In this document: positions 26,779 through 35,731 of the stretch, piece by piece
Numbering within the stretch: position 1 is the stretch's first letter
Layout: every line of letters begins with the position of its first letter
Virus record (IMG/VR): IMGVR_UViG_3300032313_000668
Location: 1-64,000 of that record
DNA: 64,000 nucleotides
Reading direction: 5' to 3' (one strand)
Source of the DNA: a virus
The notes under the pieces: generated by a model
What the model saw: the letters and a program-made list of their open reading frames with translations, nothing else
The model's database searches: none
What the model was told of the DNA's origin: nothing
Translations under genes and position numbers: made by a program

Positions 26779-28574
26779 AGTTTGCCTGCCTTATCATCTT
26801 TAAGAAGATTGAGTAGCTGGTCCTTGTCACGAACAATCTGCTCAAAGTTATCTGCCTTGGTTTCAAGGACTTGTAAAACTCGTTCTTCGATGGTGCCCTC
26901 TGTTACGTAATCCGTGATGATGATTGAATCGTGAATCTCTGACCCAATGCGGTGCACACGGTCCAACGCTTGCTTGTGGTCAACAAGTGACCAAGGGCGT
27001 TGAAGCATAATCAAGCGCCGAGCAGCAGTGAGAGTTACACCCACACCACCAGCTTGCGCTGTGAAGAGAATCCACTTTATCTTGCCTGACTGGAAATCGT
27101 CAATAGCCTTCTGTCGCTCATCTTCATCCTGAGCACCAGTAATCAAACCATGCTCAATCTTGGCCTTAGTCATTGCAGCACTAAGAAGCTCAATTAGTTG
27201 GCGAGATACAGCGCAGACTGCTACCGAGTCATCGCCAAAATCACCGTGAGAGATATCATCCATTAGTTGGTCAACCTTACAAGAAGGCTCTGACAAAATA
27301 GCTTTTGGCTCTCCAGTAGTCTCGTTAACGACAATCTCTGCATAAGCATTTGCAAACTGCACTAGGCGAGTTGTCTGAGTCAGGATAGAAGGAGCAGTCA
27401 ATGCTTCTCCACCTTCAAGCTCAGCAATCATTGTGTCGCGCATCTGCTCATAAGCCTTTTTTTGCTTAGTTGACATTTCAACATCGCGACGCTCATTTAC
27501 TACCTCGGGTAGCCAAGGAAGCACGACTTTTTTTAACATGCGACGCATGTGAGGATTGACTGCTTTATAAAACTCATCTTGCATGTGTGGTTTGACACCA
27601 ATCACTAACATGCCACCGAATGCATTAAGCATCGTGTCAATCATGCGGTCAATCCACTTGGTTTTGCTAGGCCAATCTTTTGGAGATAGCCAGTGCAGAA
27701 TTGCCCACAAGTCGACGACATTGTTAGCGATTGGTGTTCCTGTTAAGGCAAACCGAATCTGTGCATCGCCAGTAGCTGACCATAATGCACGGGTTTGCTT
27801 TGACTTAGGCTCTTTCGAGCGGTGAATCTCGTCGGCCACTACAGCCTTAAAATTAATCTTGTTTAGTTCACGCTGGTGTACTTCACAGCGGGTCTCTGAG
27901 ACACCGTCATCGTGACCACCACAAGCAGAACACCGTGTAAGTGCTACAGAGCCATACGGTGCAAGTCTGGAGTGAGCACGAAGAGACTCCCAGTTAATTA
28001 CATAAACGTCAGCTTCAGTCTCGAATTGCTTTTTGCGCTGAGCAGCAGTTCCTTTGATAACTTGCACGGTGACCCCAGGCCACCAAAGCTTAAATTCACG
28101 AGCCCAGTTCTTCTTTAGAGTGTTGGGGCAGACTACTAGGGCAGGAAAGACATCCTCGCCATTTTCCTGAATACGCTTAAGACCGCGGATAGCCTGAGCG
28201 GTCTTACCAAGACCTGGTTCATCGGCTAGAAGGGCCTTCTTAGCGGTCGCTAGGAACGCTACGCCAGCTCTTTGGTGTGGGAATAGGTCTTCGTCTCCAT
28301 CGGCTGTTTCAAGCTCTCTGAGGGCCATAGAAGGGCTAATACGGGTGTTTACTTCATTCTCTGCCCAAGAACTAAGCCCTGGGCCAATAACTAGGTCTTC
28401 ACGGAATGTAGAGCGTAAGGCAAGGCAACTGGACCACGCTAAAGGCACTCGCCATACTTGGTCTGTCTGCGACCATGAAGAACCTGGAAGACCCTTACAC
28501 AGCTCTTTATAACGCCATTCAGCGTTAATAAGGATGTGGGCTTTCTCGCTATCGAGGTCCACCGATACTGGCAT
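26775..28574 (-). CDS. SNF2-family DNA helicase/translocase
   Basis: The 599-aa protein has the SF2 motifs of SNF2 enzymes: motif I DEPGLGKTAQ (residues about 117-126), motif Ia LVVCPNTL, motif II DEIH, motif III FALTGTPIAN, motif V AGGVGVTLTAA, and motif VI QALDRVHRIGS. An N-terminal stretch (WSQTDQVWRVPL) resembles the HARP region of SMARCAL1-type annealing helicases. A CSACGG-type Cys pair lies between motifs Ia and II. It probably remodels forks or recombination intermediates together with the adjoining nuclease and resolvase. A candidate promoter lies 27 bp upstream of its ATG. Confidence 0.88.
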   Translation of the reverse strand: MPVSVDLDSEKAHILINAEWRYKELCKGLPGSSWSQTDQVWRVPLAWSSCLALRSTFREDLVIGPGLSSWAENEVNTRISPSMALRELETADGDEDLFPHQRAGVAFLATAKKALLADEPGLGKTAQAIRGLKRIQENGEDVFPALVVCPNTLKKNWAREFKLWWPGVTVQVIKGTAAQRKKQFETEADVYVINWESLRAHSRLAPYGSVALTRCSACGGHDDGVSETRCEVHQRELNKINFKAVVADEIHRSKEPKSKQTRALWSATGDAQIRFALTGTPIANNVVDLWAILHWLSPKDWPSKTKWIDRMIDTMLNAFGGMLVIGVKPHMQDEFYKAVNPHMRRMLKKVVLPWLPEVVNERRDVEMSTKQKKAYEQMRDTMIAELEGGEALTAPSILTQTTRLVQFANAYAEIVVNETTGEPKAILSEPSCKVDQLMDDISHGDFGDDSVAVCAVSRQLIELLSAAMTKAKIEHGLITGAQDEDERQKAIDDFQSGKIKWILFTAQAGGVGVTLTAARRLIMLQRPWSLVDHKQALDRVHRIGSEIHDSIIITDYVTEGTIEERVLQVLETKADNFEQIVRDKDQLLNLLKDDKAGKL

Positions 28575-28600
28575 TTGTTACCTTTCGTCGCTATGTATAA

Positions 28601-28630
28601 ATACTAACACTAATTTCTTAGAAAGTGCAA
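28601..28630 (-). promoter_or_regulatory. Candidate promoter for the helicase-nuclease-recombinase unit
   Basis: On the - strand TTGCAC (28630-28625) is followed after 18 bp by TAGTAT (28606-28601), 27 bp before the ATG at 28574. A GAAAGG ribosome site lies in between. The gap of 74 bp between resolvase and helicase is one of the few in this region. Boxes were picked by eye. Confidence 0.35.
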
Positions 28631-28648
28631 ATTCTTTGTTAGTACCTT

Positions 28649-29122
28649 TTACTTGTCCAACAATACTCTAGGAATCCATCTTTGTCTAACCAAAGCCATT
28701 AGGGCGTGTCGTAGGGCATCATTTGCGTGCCCTTCCCCACCTTTATGCCAAACACCTATGGTCTGTAGAGCTTTGTTATTAAACATGTTTTTAGCATCTG
28801 CTGGAGTTTGAAAAACAATCTTGTCGACTGGATACCCAGCCTCTCGGCAGAGGTGCTTTAGGACACCAATTTGCTCGAGTGAATATGGAGCCTGAGAATT
28901 ACGGACTGTCTGAGCATTGATGGTGAAGCGCTCGCAGACAACAATAAAGCTGTCATAGGCTTTCCACCCTGTCATAGATGTTGTAACGACTTGAGCAAAC
29001 TCTTCTGGCTGAGGTTCCAGAGAAAGAAGTCTCTTTGGGAGGTCATCTGGATTTCCAGACCACTCGACTAAACCAACACCAGTTGCTTTTCCTGGGTCAA
29101 CTGAAAGTACGACTATGCTCAT
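28649..29122 (-). CDS. RuvC-like Holliday junction resolvase
   Basis: The start is placed at ATG 29122, which overlaps the upstream TGA as ATGA; this gives 157 aa. A TTG 6 bp earlier also reads in frame. The RNase H-type fold shows VVLSVDPGKATGVGLV (first Asp), FIVVCERFTIN (Glu) and a C-terminal GHANDALRHALMAL (closing Asp). RuvC enzymes cut four-way junctions; in phages they clear branched DNA before packaging. Its neighbours are a deaminase, a family A polymerase and an SNF2 helicase. Confidence 0.78.
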   Translation of the reverse strand: MSIVVLSVDPGKATGVGLVEWSGNPDDLPKRLLSLEPQPEEFAQVVTTSMTGWKAYDSFIVVCERFTINAQTVRNSQAPYSLEQIGVLKHLCREAGYPVDKIVFQTPADAKNMFNNKALQTIGVWHKGGEGHANDALRHALMALVRQRWIPRVLLDK

Positions 29123-29442
29123 GTCCAAACCACCTGTGCCACTCGATATCTGTCTAGAAAACCCTCACACTTTTTGCAAGGCTTTGAATTAGCTGGACTA
29201 CCGTCAGCAGCAGCGCGAGCAACATAAACAGTTGAACCAGCAGCATACTTTCCAGCAGCTTTTACTGCAGCAGCTTCTGCATGAATGTGAGCCCTTCTCC
29301 ACTGATTATTGATTGGAGAAGAAACTTTCTTGTTAGTTTTTGATGCAACAATTGTTCCCTTCTGAACAACAATTGCGCCATGCTTGTGTCGACACTTGCT
29401 AGTTTTTGCTATCTCAAGTGCCCTTTCTAGATACTTATTCAT
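29119..29442 (-). CDS. Cytidine/deoxycytidylate deaminase-like protein
   Basis: The 107-aa protein carries the zinc-binding motifs of the cytidine deaminase superfamily: IHAEAAAV (H-A-E) and PCKKC (P-C-x-x-C). The core SKCRHKHGAIVVQKGTIVAS strand pair is also present. It is shorter than typical dCMP deaminases, so the substrate (free nucleotide or nucleic acid) is not clear. A role in the dUMP/dTTP supply for phage replication is the simplest reading. The ATG overlaps the polymerase stop (TAATG), and its own stop overlaps the resolvase start. Confidence 0.8.
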   Translation of the reverse strand: MNKYLERALEIAKTSKCRHKHGAIVVQKGTIVASKTNKKVSSPINNQWRRAHIHAEAAAVKAAGKYAAGSTVYVARAAADGSPANSKPCKKCEGFLDRYRVAQVVWT

Positions 29443-31265
29443 TAGTACTTTTGTCCCCAGTTTTCAAGTGGACCATCAACATCGGCAGTAAGAGGTACTG
29501 CCCACCCTTCGGTTGTAGTCATACATTGGCGAACTAGTTGTTTAATTTCTTCTGCGTCTTCACGGGGAGCATTAAGAACAATTTCGTCGTGTACAGGAAC
29601 AATCAGGTAGTCAGTTAAATCTGCAGCATCAAGTTTTACCAAGTTGCTCTTAAAGATTTCAGCAGCACCACCCTGAATCAAATAGTTCACAAGTGTGTAT
29701 GTACGGTCATCATCGCAAGGGATTCGACGACCAGTCCATGTGTAGACATAGCCTTGGCCTTCCTCACGGAAACGACGCTGACCAATGTTGTCAATTTCTT
29801 TCTGGAATCGAATCATTCCTGGGTAGTTAGAGTCAAATGAGTCAGACACTTCCTTCATTTGATACTCAGGGACGCCAGCAGTAAGTGCCTGCTTTGCGAC
29901 TCCCGCTCCGTAAAGACGACCATAGACAACACCCTTGATGAGGTTACGACGCTTGTCAGATTTTTGCATGGTCGGGTCTGCATAAACTTGACGACCAATT
30001 TCGGTAAAAGGGTCAGAGCCTTCTGCATCTGCACGGTTAAACAAGTTAATAAGATTTGCATCTCCAGAAAGCGACGCAAACATACGGAACTCAACCTGGT
30101 CAAGGTCTGAGGTCACAATAACGTGGTCTTTATCCTTCGGGATAAACGCACGGCGCACCGTGTCATCGCCCTTAGGCAGAGTCTGCAACGCTGGGTCAGT
30201 GATAGACATACGAGATGTACGAGCACCTACAGTCTTTACAGATGGGTGAAGTAATCCGTCAACATGTTTGTCTAGGAAGTTAGCAAAGTATGTTGTAGCA
30301 AGTTTGTCAGCCTTGCGTTGCTTAAGAACAGTCTCGGCTAGGTTTTTAACCTCGGCGTTACCGTCAATGATTAGTTTTTTTAACTGGTCTGCGCTTGCAG
30401 ACTTCTGTCCTGATGGAGTGAACTCTGTAATTTCAGCGCCAAGCTTTTCAAAAAGGCGAACCATTTGCACGTTGCTTGTAATAGATACGTCGTACTGGTT
30501 ATACGCCCACAGTTTTGTTTTCTCTGTGTAGTCGATAAGTTCTTCGTATTTCTTTTTTGAATAGTCAAGGTCCACGCGAGCGCCATTGATTTCCATACGG
30601 GTAACAATCTTGCGTGTAGCCATTTCAAGTTCATAAGCCTTGTGGTAAGGACCACCAGGTCCACACTTCTCCCAATACATTTCCCACAGACGCATTGTTA
30701 TAACGGTGTCAAGAGCACCATAAGCCCAGTAGGGTTCAAAGTTTGTAGGAACTGTTCCCCAAGTCCAACCATTAGTTGCAAGGCTTTCATCAAGCTTGCT
30801 CTGCAAGTGTGCAGCCATCGGGTCAATGTGCTGGGATGCAAGACGCTTTAGTGCACCAGAGCCTAATGGGTCAATAATGTGCGCCATAATCATGGTGTCA
30901 TGTGCACGTCCCCAAGGAAGTTCCCAATTGGATTTAATTGAAAACCAACGCGCTTCAAAAGCAATGTTGTGACAGACAATGGGCCCTTCGAAGCGTTCCA
31001 TTGCTTCGTAGAAAACACCCTTCCACTCGTCCCAGGGAATAGACCAGCCAGTCATGCCATCACCTACTTGAACAAGACGTAGGTCACCATGCCACGGGGA
31101 TAGTGCATCTGCGCGGGGGCGTCCAGGGCGTTCACCCGTTTCAGTGTCAATTGCAATTGCGTTGTGTGGGCGTCGCTCACTCAGCCAATTAAGAAATTTT
31201 TCTGCAGTCTCTACATTGTTAACAAGGTGAAGTTGTACACCTGATAAATCTCGTCGCTCTGTCAT
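29442..31265 (-). CDS. polA-like: Family A DNA polymerase with 3'-5' exonuclease domain
   Basis: The 607-aa enzyme has no 5' nuclease domain. The proofreading domain shows AIDTETGERPG, CHNIAFEARW and YGALDTVITM (the YxxxD of motif Exo III). Polymerase motif A is VTSDLDQVEFRMFASL, motif B is KRRNLIKGVVYGRLYGAG and motif C is VPVHDEIVL. Aligning motif B with E. coli Pol I (R754, K758, F762, Y766) puts Tyr at position 762. That variant is reported mostly in virulent phages. It is the replicative polymerase of the phage. It lies downstream of the tail genes on the same strand. Confidence 0.93.
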   Translation of the reverse strand: MTERRDLSGVQLHLVNNVETAEKFLNWLSERRPHNAIAIDTETGERPGRPRADALSPWHGDLRLVQVGDGMTGWSIPWDEWKGVFYEAMERFEGPIVCHNIAFEARWFSIKSNWELPWGRAHDTMIMAHIIDPLGSGALKRLASQHIDPMAAHLQSKLDESLATNGWTWGTVPTNFEPYWAYGALDTVITMRLWEMYWEKCGPGGPYHKAYELEMATRKIVTRMEINGARVDLDYSKKKYEELIDYTEKTKLWAYNQYDVSITSNVQMVRLFEKLGAEITEFTPSGQKSASADQLKKLIIDGNAEVKNLAETVLKQRKADKLATTYFANFLDKHVDGLLHPSVKTVGARTSRMSITDPALQTLPKGDDTVRRAFIPKDKDHVIVTSDLDQVEFRMFASLSGDANLINLFNRADAEGSDPFTEIGRQVYADPTMQKSDKRRNLIKGVVYGRLYGAGVAKQALTAGVPEYQMKEVSDSFDSNYPGMIRFQKEIDNIGQRRFREEGQGYVYTWTGRRIPCDDDRTYTLVNYLIQGGAAEIFKSNLVKLDAADLTDYLIVPVHDEIVLNAPREDAEEIKQLVRQCMTTTEGWAVPLTADVDGPLENWGQKY

Positions 31266-31303
31266 TTTTTCCTCTTGTAGAAGGTTTAGCTATTGTATCT
31301 CTT

Positions 31304-31774
31304 TTATGGAATCATTTCCACTCTGTAGATGGCATCAATCTTTTCATCTTGCTCGGATGCTTGCTCAAGCAAACGTTGGGCAACATTAGTTAGATATCTT
31401 GCACCACCTTGGTCATATTTATAAAGAGCGTCTAGCACAGGAGTTGGGTCGTCGCTGACTTGGGCCCAAGTGCGGTCCTTCTCTGGGAAAATAATTGGAA
31501 GGTTTCGATTTGGATAGCACTCTTCGCAGGGTACTGCATCTTCTTTTAAATCAGCTACAGGGGCTTCTGTTAGCGCATAACGCTTAACCAGCGGACATGC
31601 AGCACCGTGATAAGTGATAGAAACACCAACGCGGGAAAGAACATAGGAACCATTGTCAGTTTTAAAAAGTTTAAACTCAATCCACCGCGTTGAACCGCGA
31701 CGCCAAGAAGAAGACTCTCCAAGAACTTTGCCGTTGAATTGGAGGGTACGAGAACCGTCCTTTACTTCATGCAT
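31304..31774 (-). CDS. Hypothetical protein (156 aa)
   Basis: Not recognised. The N-terminal half is beta-rich (GSRTLQFNGKVLGESSSWRR, then WIEFKLFKTDNGSYVL). It has Cys at AACPLV and a CEEC pair (residues about 100-103), a possible zinc site together with nearby His. The C-terminal third is helical. It lies between the S74 fibre region and the polymerase, and its ATG overlaps the upstream stop (TAATG). Its role is unknown. Confidence 0.55.
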   Translation of the reverse strand: MHEVKDGSRTLQFNGKVLGESSSWRRGSTRWIEFKLFKTDNGSYVLSRVGVSITYHGAACPLVKRYALTEAPVADLKEDAVPCEECYPNRNLPIIFPEKDRTWAQVSDDPTPVLDALYKYDQGGARYLTNVAQRLLEQASEQDEKIDAIYRVEMIP

Positions 31775-32127
31775 TAGGCTGGCGTCCCCTCTTCTATCTC
31801 TTCTGGCTCTCGAGTTTTATATATGTACTCAAACCAACTGTAGGAGTCAGCATACAAGGATTCTATTTCTCCATACCCAGAGATGGCATACTTTAAACTT
31901 ATAGTTTCGTCATTTAAACGGACAGTCTCTAGAGTTTTTGAAGCGTTTTGTATCTCTAAAACTATGTTGTCTATATGAGAATAAATAGTCTCTAGTGGTA
32001 TGGCATCTACCTCTTCTTTAGGCATGCTCGGACTGAGTTTAGTTTCGTATGACTCACCAGAAACGGATACGACCTTAGCTAAATACGGCCTTGTACCTTT
32101 GGTGTATATAGCGCTGTAGTTAATCAT
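31774..32127 (-). CDS. Hypothetical protein (117 aa)
   Basis: Not recognised. The N-terminal part is beta-rich (NYSAIYTKGTRPYLAKVVSV), the middle acidic and helical (EEVDAIPLETIYSHIDNIVL), and the end acidic. It has no membrane segment or Cys. The start overlaps the stop of the S74 fibre gene (ATGA) and the stop overlaps the next start. By position it could be a chaperone or partner of the fibre, but the sequence does not show this. Confidence 0.5.
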   Translation of the reverse strand: MINYSAIYTKGTRPYLAKVVSVSGESYETKLSPSMPKEEVDAIPLETIYSHIDNIVLEIQNASKTLETVRLNDETISLKYAISGYGEIESLYADSYSWFEYIYKTREPEEIEEGTPA

Positions 32128-33704
32128 TTTGCTTCCTTTAGTCTCTGAATCTCTTCTTTAAGAGAGTCTATCTCATTTTGGTGTTTCTTGAGTAAATCTA
32201 TGACGTAAACAGAGAGAAGGTCATAACGGAGCGAAGCAGGAAGTCCTTCGTTATCATACCAAATTACTTCTTCAATTCCAGCCTCTAAAACCTCTTCAGC
32301 CATGAATCCAAGGACCCAGGGTCTATTGTAGGTTTCCCCGTATTGTTGGTCTCGATGTCCAGCTTTATATTTAAAAGTTTTTGCTTGAAGGTTAAGAAGC
32401 TTTGTGCCATCTACTTCGTAGTCAGCAATGTCTTTTTTAAATCGTATAGAAGATGATGGAGGTTGGTTGTTTGCTGGGTGGGTATGGTTTCCATTTGCGA
32501 GAGAACCATTTGTATTACTTATATTTAAATCAAGAAAAGCCGCTAAACTTCCACGTTGCGATTTAGAAATAGTACCAGCTATTACACCAACTGTACTGTT
32601 GGCTAATATCGTACCACCGCTACTTGTGGCAACATGTCTTGGAGAAAGGCAGCCATCTATCATTTGGAGACTACCAACTGAATCTGTTGCCATTTTTGGC
32701 TGAGTTACAGCTAGGTTTGCAATTTTTGCAGTGGTAACAGAGCCATTTGCTGGTGGGAAAGTAACGTCAGTCGCGATTTTAACCTGTGTAACCGCTCTAT
32801 CAATAAGCTCGCCTGTTCCTACAGCCAAAGGGCCAATATTTAACTGACCGATGGTGTTATCAGCAATGTGGTTTTTAATTCCTTTAGAGCCAGATATTTG
32901 ATTGGCAGCAATTTTGGCAGATGTAACTGAATCACCCACGATAGCGTTTGTGTCAACAGAGTTATTTCCTAGCTCTGATGAACCAATCGCGTCTAGACCA
33001 ATAGCAGTAGCATCCACGGAACCTGATGCGTAGTGCTCTGAGTCAATAGAGCGGTCTATGTATTCAGCTGAGTCTACGGAGTTATCTGCCATCTCGCCGT
33101 TTTCAACAGCGTTTAATCCGATTGCAGCTGCGTTAACAGAACCAGATGAGTAGTGTTCAGCATCAATTGAAAAGTCAATATACTCGGTCGAGTCAATAGA
33201 GTTGTCTGCCATTTCGCCATTTTGAATAGCATTTAGACCAACTGCATTATTGTCTACAGAACCGATTGAGTAATGCTCGGAGTCAATTGAATTATCTATG
33301 TACTCAGCTGAATCAACAGAGTTGTCTGTCATTTCACCGTTTCCTACAGCATTAACACCGATTGCGTTAATATCAACGGAACCCACTCCATAGTGTTCGG
33401 TATCAATTGAGCCGTCAATATAGTTTTCTGAATCAACAGCGTTCGCATCAAGTTCAGAATTTCCTACGGAGTCTGCAGCAAGCTTTGCTGCATTAACTGC
33501 GTTATCTTCAATTGTAGAATTTACGACAGCATTAAGAGCTAGCTGGTCAGTTGCTACGGCACGCGGTTGGATGTTCCCGCGAAGAACAGCCTGGTTTCCA
33601 ATCCTTGATGGCGAAGGTTTTCCTTCTAGGAACTTGAGCCTGCGCTGCACATCAGAGATGTTTCCAGTAATTGTTTTACGACTTGAGCGACGTCTGCTAG
33701 CCAT
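32124..33704 (-). CDS. Tail fibre/spike with C-terminal S74 self-cleaving chaperone domain
   Basis: The 526-aa protein has four near-perfect 40-residue repeats (residues about 80-240; core NGEMADNSVDSAEYID and SIDSEHYSxGSV), then a looser beta-helix-like region with AKIA and VKIA motifs. The C-terminal 110 residues are an intramolecular chaperone of the S74 peptidase type. SSSIRFKKDI carries the Ser-Lys dyad region; it is followed by FKYKAG, VLGFMAEEV and a closing coiled coil (LLKKHQNEIDSLKEEIQRLK). Such domains trimerise the fibre and then cut themselves off. The N-terminus is basic (ASRRRSSRKT). Confidence 0.8.
   Translation of the reverse strand: MASRRRSSRKTITGNISDVQRRLKFLEGKPSPSRIGNQAVLRGNIQPRAVATDQLALNAVVNSTIEDNAVNAAKLAADSVGNSELDANAVDSENYIDGSIDTEHYGVGSVDINAIGVNAVGNGEMTDNSVDSAEYIDNSIDSEHYSIGSVDNNAVGLNAIQNGEMADNSIDSTEYIDFSIDAEHYSSGSVNAAAIGLNAVENGEMADNSVDSAEYIDRSIDSEHYASGSVDATAIGLDAIGSSELGNNSVDTNAIVGDSVTSAKIAANQISGSKGIKNHIADNTIGQLNIGPLAVGTGELIDRAVTQVKIATDVTFPPANGSVTTAKIANLAVTQPKMATDSVGSLQMIDGCLSPRHVATSSGGTILANSTVGVIAGTISKSQRGSLAAFLDLNISNTNGSLANGNHTHPANNQPPSSSIRFKKDIADYEVDGTKLLNLQAKTFKYKAGHRDQQYGETYNRPWVLGFMAEEVLEAGIEEVIWYDNEGLPASLRYDLLSVYVIDLLKKHQNEIDSLKEEIQRLKEAK
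32975..33465 (-). repeat. Four 120-bp coding repeats (40 aa each) in the S74 fibre
   Basis: The 40-residue unit consists of eight pentads whose fourth residue is hydrophobic (for example DNSID, STEYI, DFSID, AEHYS, SGSVN, AAAIG, LNAVE, NGEMA). Four units are closely similar and a fifth is degenerate. This suggests a regular beta-solenoid or fibrous shaft. Confidence 0.75.
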
Positions 33705-35703
33705 TTCTTTGTGTCTTCCAATCTGTTATTAGTTCTAGTTCTACTGCTTCGGGGAATGTCGGACTGTCTGGAACACTCACCTTAATAGAGTTTATCTTTC
33801 GGTATAAACGGTCATCTAGTGGTTCTTGGTCGCTTGCAAGGCGTTGAAGCACAAACTCATCATCAGCAGAGAAAGTGCACCAATCCCCTGGGTAGTATGA
33901 CCCAACAATCGGAGCAAGCGAGCCATTTACAGCGATGCTATATGTCCCAACTGGTGGTCTGGATTCGTTGAGGTAGTCAAGTGCATAGTTATATAGAGAC
34001 TCTTCATCCTCCACTGAATCCATTTTCTCAACTTGGTCAAGAAGTGGCCAGCTACGACCGCTTTTGTTGTTAAGCATGTCTTTTGCAGATGCTCCTGCGT
34101 AAGGCTGACTTGCATCGTCTGTAAGGTCTTCAATATTTCCAACTACAAAAAATCTAGTAGAGGCATCTTCTGCAGTTTCATCAATAGCAAAGTTGATAAC
34201 ATTTCCAGGATAGATAAACATTAAATCTTCTGCGCCTAGTTCTTTTGGTGTAAGTTTTTCTCCAGTTTCAGAGTTATATCTAGTCTCCTGACCAAACCAC
34301 ATTGTGCGTGTAAATTGACCAGTATCGAAGTCATAGTCGCAGTCAATTCGATAATCAAATCCACCCTCGGTTGTGTTGGAATATTTCTCAAGAATTTCTC
34401 CAACAGTTAGCTGCTCAAAACCACGAATAACTTGAGTATCTTGATAAAACCCACTCAATATAGTTCCAAATGGTTCGCTGTAGTAGTCAATGTCAATGTC
34501 ACCGTTTGCAGTAAAGCTACCGTAATCTCCGTAAATAACTTTTGAACCTAAAGTAGCAACTCCACCTCTTGCTGATTCAGGTGGTACGTCTAAAATTCCT
34601 CCAGACTTAAAAGTAAAACTATTAGCAGTAGGAGTCCCAGTAATTGTAAAACGACCATTAAAAATTGTGTCAAGTCGACCAGATAGGTAGGAGTCAATAC
34701 CAGTCACAATTACAGTCTCCCCGACTGAAGCCTGGTGATTACTTTCCAAGGTTAATAGTGCAGTGAAATTTGTAAGCTGCTTTGTTGTGACGTTTAATGT
34801 TCTTAAACCAGGCAAAGAAGTTGTAGGAACATCTGGACCGTTTAGCTCAAAACGAATTGTTCTGTTGTCTGGAACCTCGGTGCATGTGTGTATACCGTCA
34901 AGGTTAGAGCCGACTTCAACAACTTGAATTTCTTGACCAGGAATGACATCGTGGTTTGTAGAAGTTTTAAGAGTTACTACTCCTCCAGAACGCTGCTTTG
35001 AGACAATTGAAACTTGAATTTCTTTAGCTGGCTTGATTACTTCATTAGGGAATCCTAGTCCACCTAAATCTGTAGACATTCTATAAATAAGGTCACGAGC
35101 AAAGTCATAGTTATCAACCAAGCTACGGAAAGCGCCACTGATAATTCCAGTGCCACTTCCATTTGCAGAAGTAGTAGCAAACTGGAAGGTTGTTGCACTT
35201 TGAACGTTAGTAATAGTGTGGATACCATCAACAAGAGGGCTAGTAAAAGTAATTTTTACTTTATCTCCAGCAGAGAACCCGTGAGGTGTTTCAGTTGTTA
35301 TGGTGGCTACTTGGCTGACAATTGAGAAACTAGGGATACCAATAAAATCTGAACCATATTGGATTGTTTGCCAGATATTGCGGTGATAGAAGTAGCTTGT
35401 AAATTCTGCTCCTTCTACTCCCATATTTCTAGAAGCAACATCATAAGAGCGTGACCACACCATTCCGCCCCAAACACAGACGTTGTTGCGAACAACATAC
35501 AAACCAGTGCGTCCTGGCATCGTGGACTCGTAAAGGTTTATTCCTTTGGTTGCTTCAATAAATGGGATGGTTCCGCTAAACCCACCAGCTCTTTTATTTG
35601 CACGCTCGAAGGAGACACCTTTAAAAGGTACTTCTGCAATGACCTGATTTGAGAGTAGGTCAGTAAGGAAGTATCGGTAACTAACTTCTGTTTGTAATGA
35701 CAT
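33697..35703 (-). CDS. Siphovirus minor tail protein, Gp37-like, with inserted modules
   Basis: The 668-aa protein resembles the Siphovirus ReqiPepy6 Gp37-like family of distal tail proteins. Supporting motifs are LYVVRNNVCVWGGMVWSRSY near the N-terminus, later FEQLTVGEILEKY and YRIDCDYDFDTG, and a C-terminal YYPGDWCTFSADDEFV. Between the N- and C-terminal family parts are three copies of the dispersed module (PHGFSAGDKVKITF ... HTITNV; VIPGQEIQVVEV; ASVGETVIVTG ... FNGRFTITGTP). The family probably forms part of the baseplate hub. It overlaps the S74 fibre start by 8 bp. Confidence 0.72.
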   Translation of the reverse strand: MSLQTEVSYRYFLTDLLSNQVIAEVPFKGVSFERANKRAGGFSGTIPFIEATKGINLYESTMPGRTGLYVVRNNVCVWGGMVWSRSYDVASRNMGVEGAEFTSYFYHRNIWQTIQYGSDFIGIPSFSIVSQVATITTETPHGFSAGDKVKITFTSPLVDGIHTITNVQSATTFQFATTSANGSGTGIISGAFRSLVDNYDFARDLIYRMSTDLGGLGFPNEVIKPAKEIQVSIVSKQRSGGVVTLKTSTNHDVIPGQEIQVVEVGSNLDGIHTCTEVPDNRTIRFELNGPDVPTTSLPGLRTLNVTTKQLTNFTALLTLESNHQASVGETVIVTGIDSYLSGRLDTIFNGRFTITGTPTANSFTFKSGGILDVPPESARGGVATLGSKVIYGDYGSFTANGDIDIDYYSEPFGTILSGFYQDTQVIRGFEQLTVGEILEKYSNTTEGGFDYRIDCDYDFDTGQFTRTMWFGQETRYNSETGEKLTPKELGAEDLMFIYPGNVINFAIDETAEDASTRFFVVGNIEDLTDDASQPYAGASAKDMLNNKSGRSWPLLDQVEKMDSVEDEESLYNYALDYLNESRPPVGTYSIAVNGSLAPIVGSYYPGDWCTFSADDEFVLQRLASDQEPLDDRLYRKINSIKVSVPDSPTFPEAVELELITDWKTQRNG

Positions 35704-35731
35704 CGTTCGTCCTGTCTATTGTCGTTAAGTG

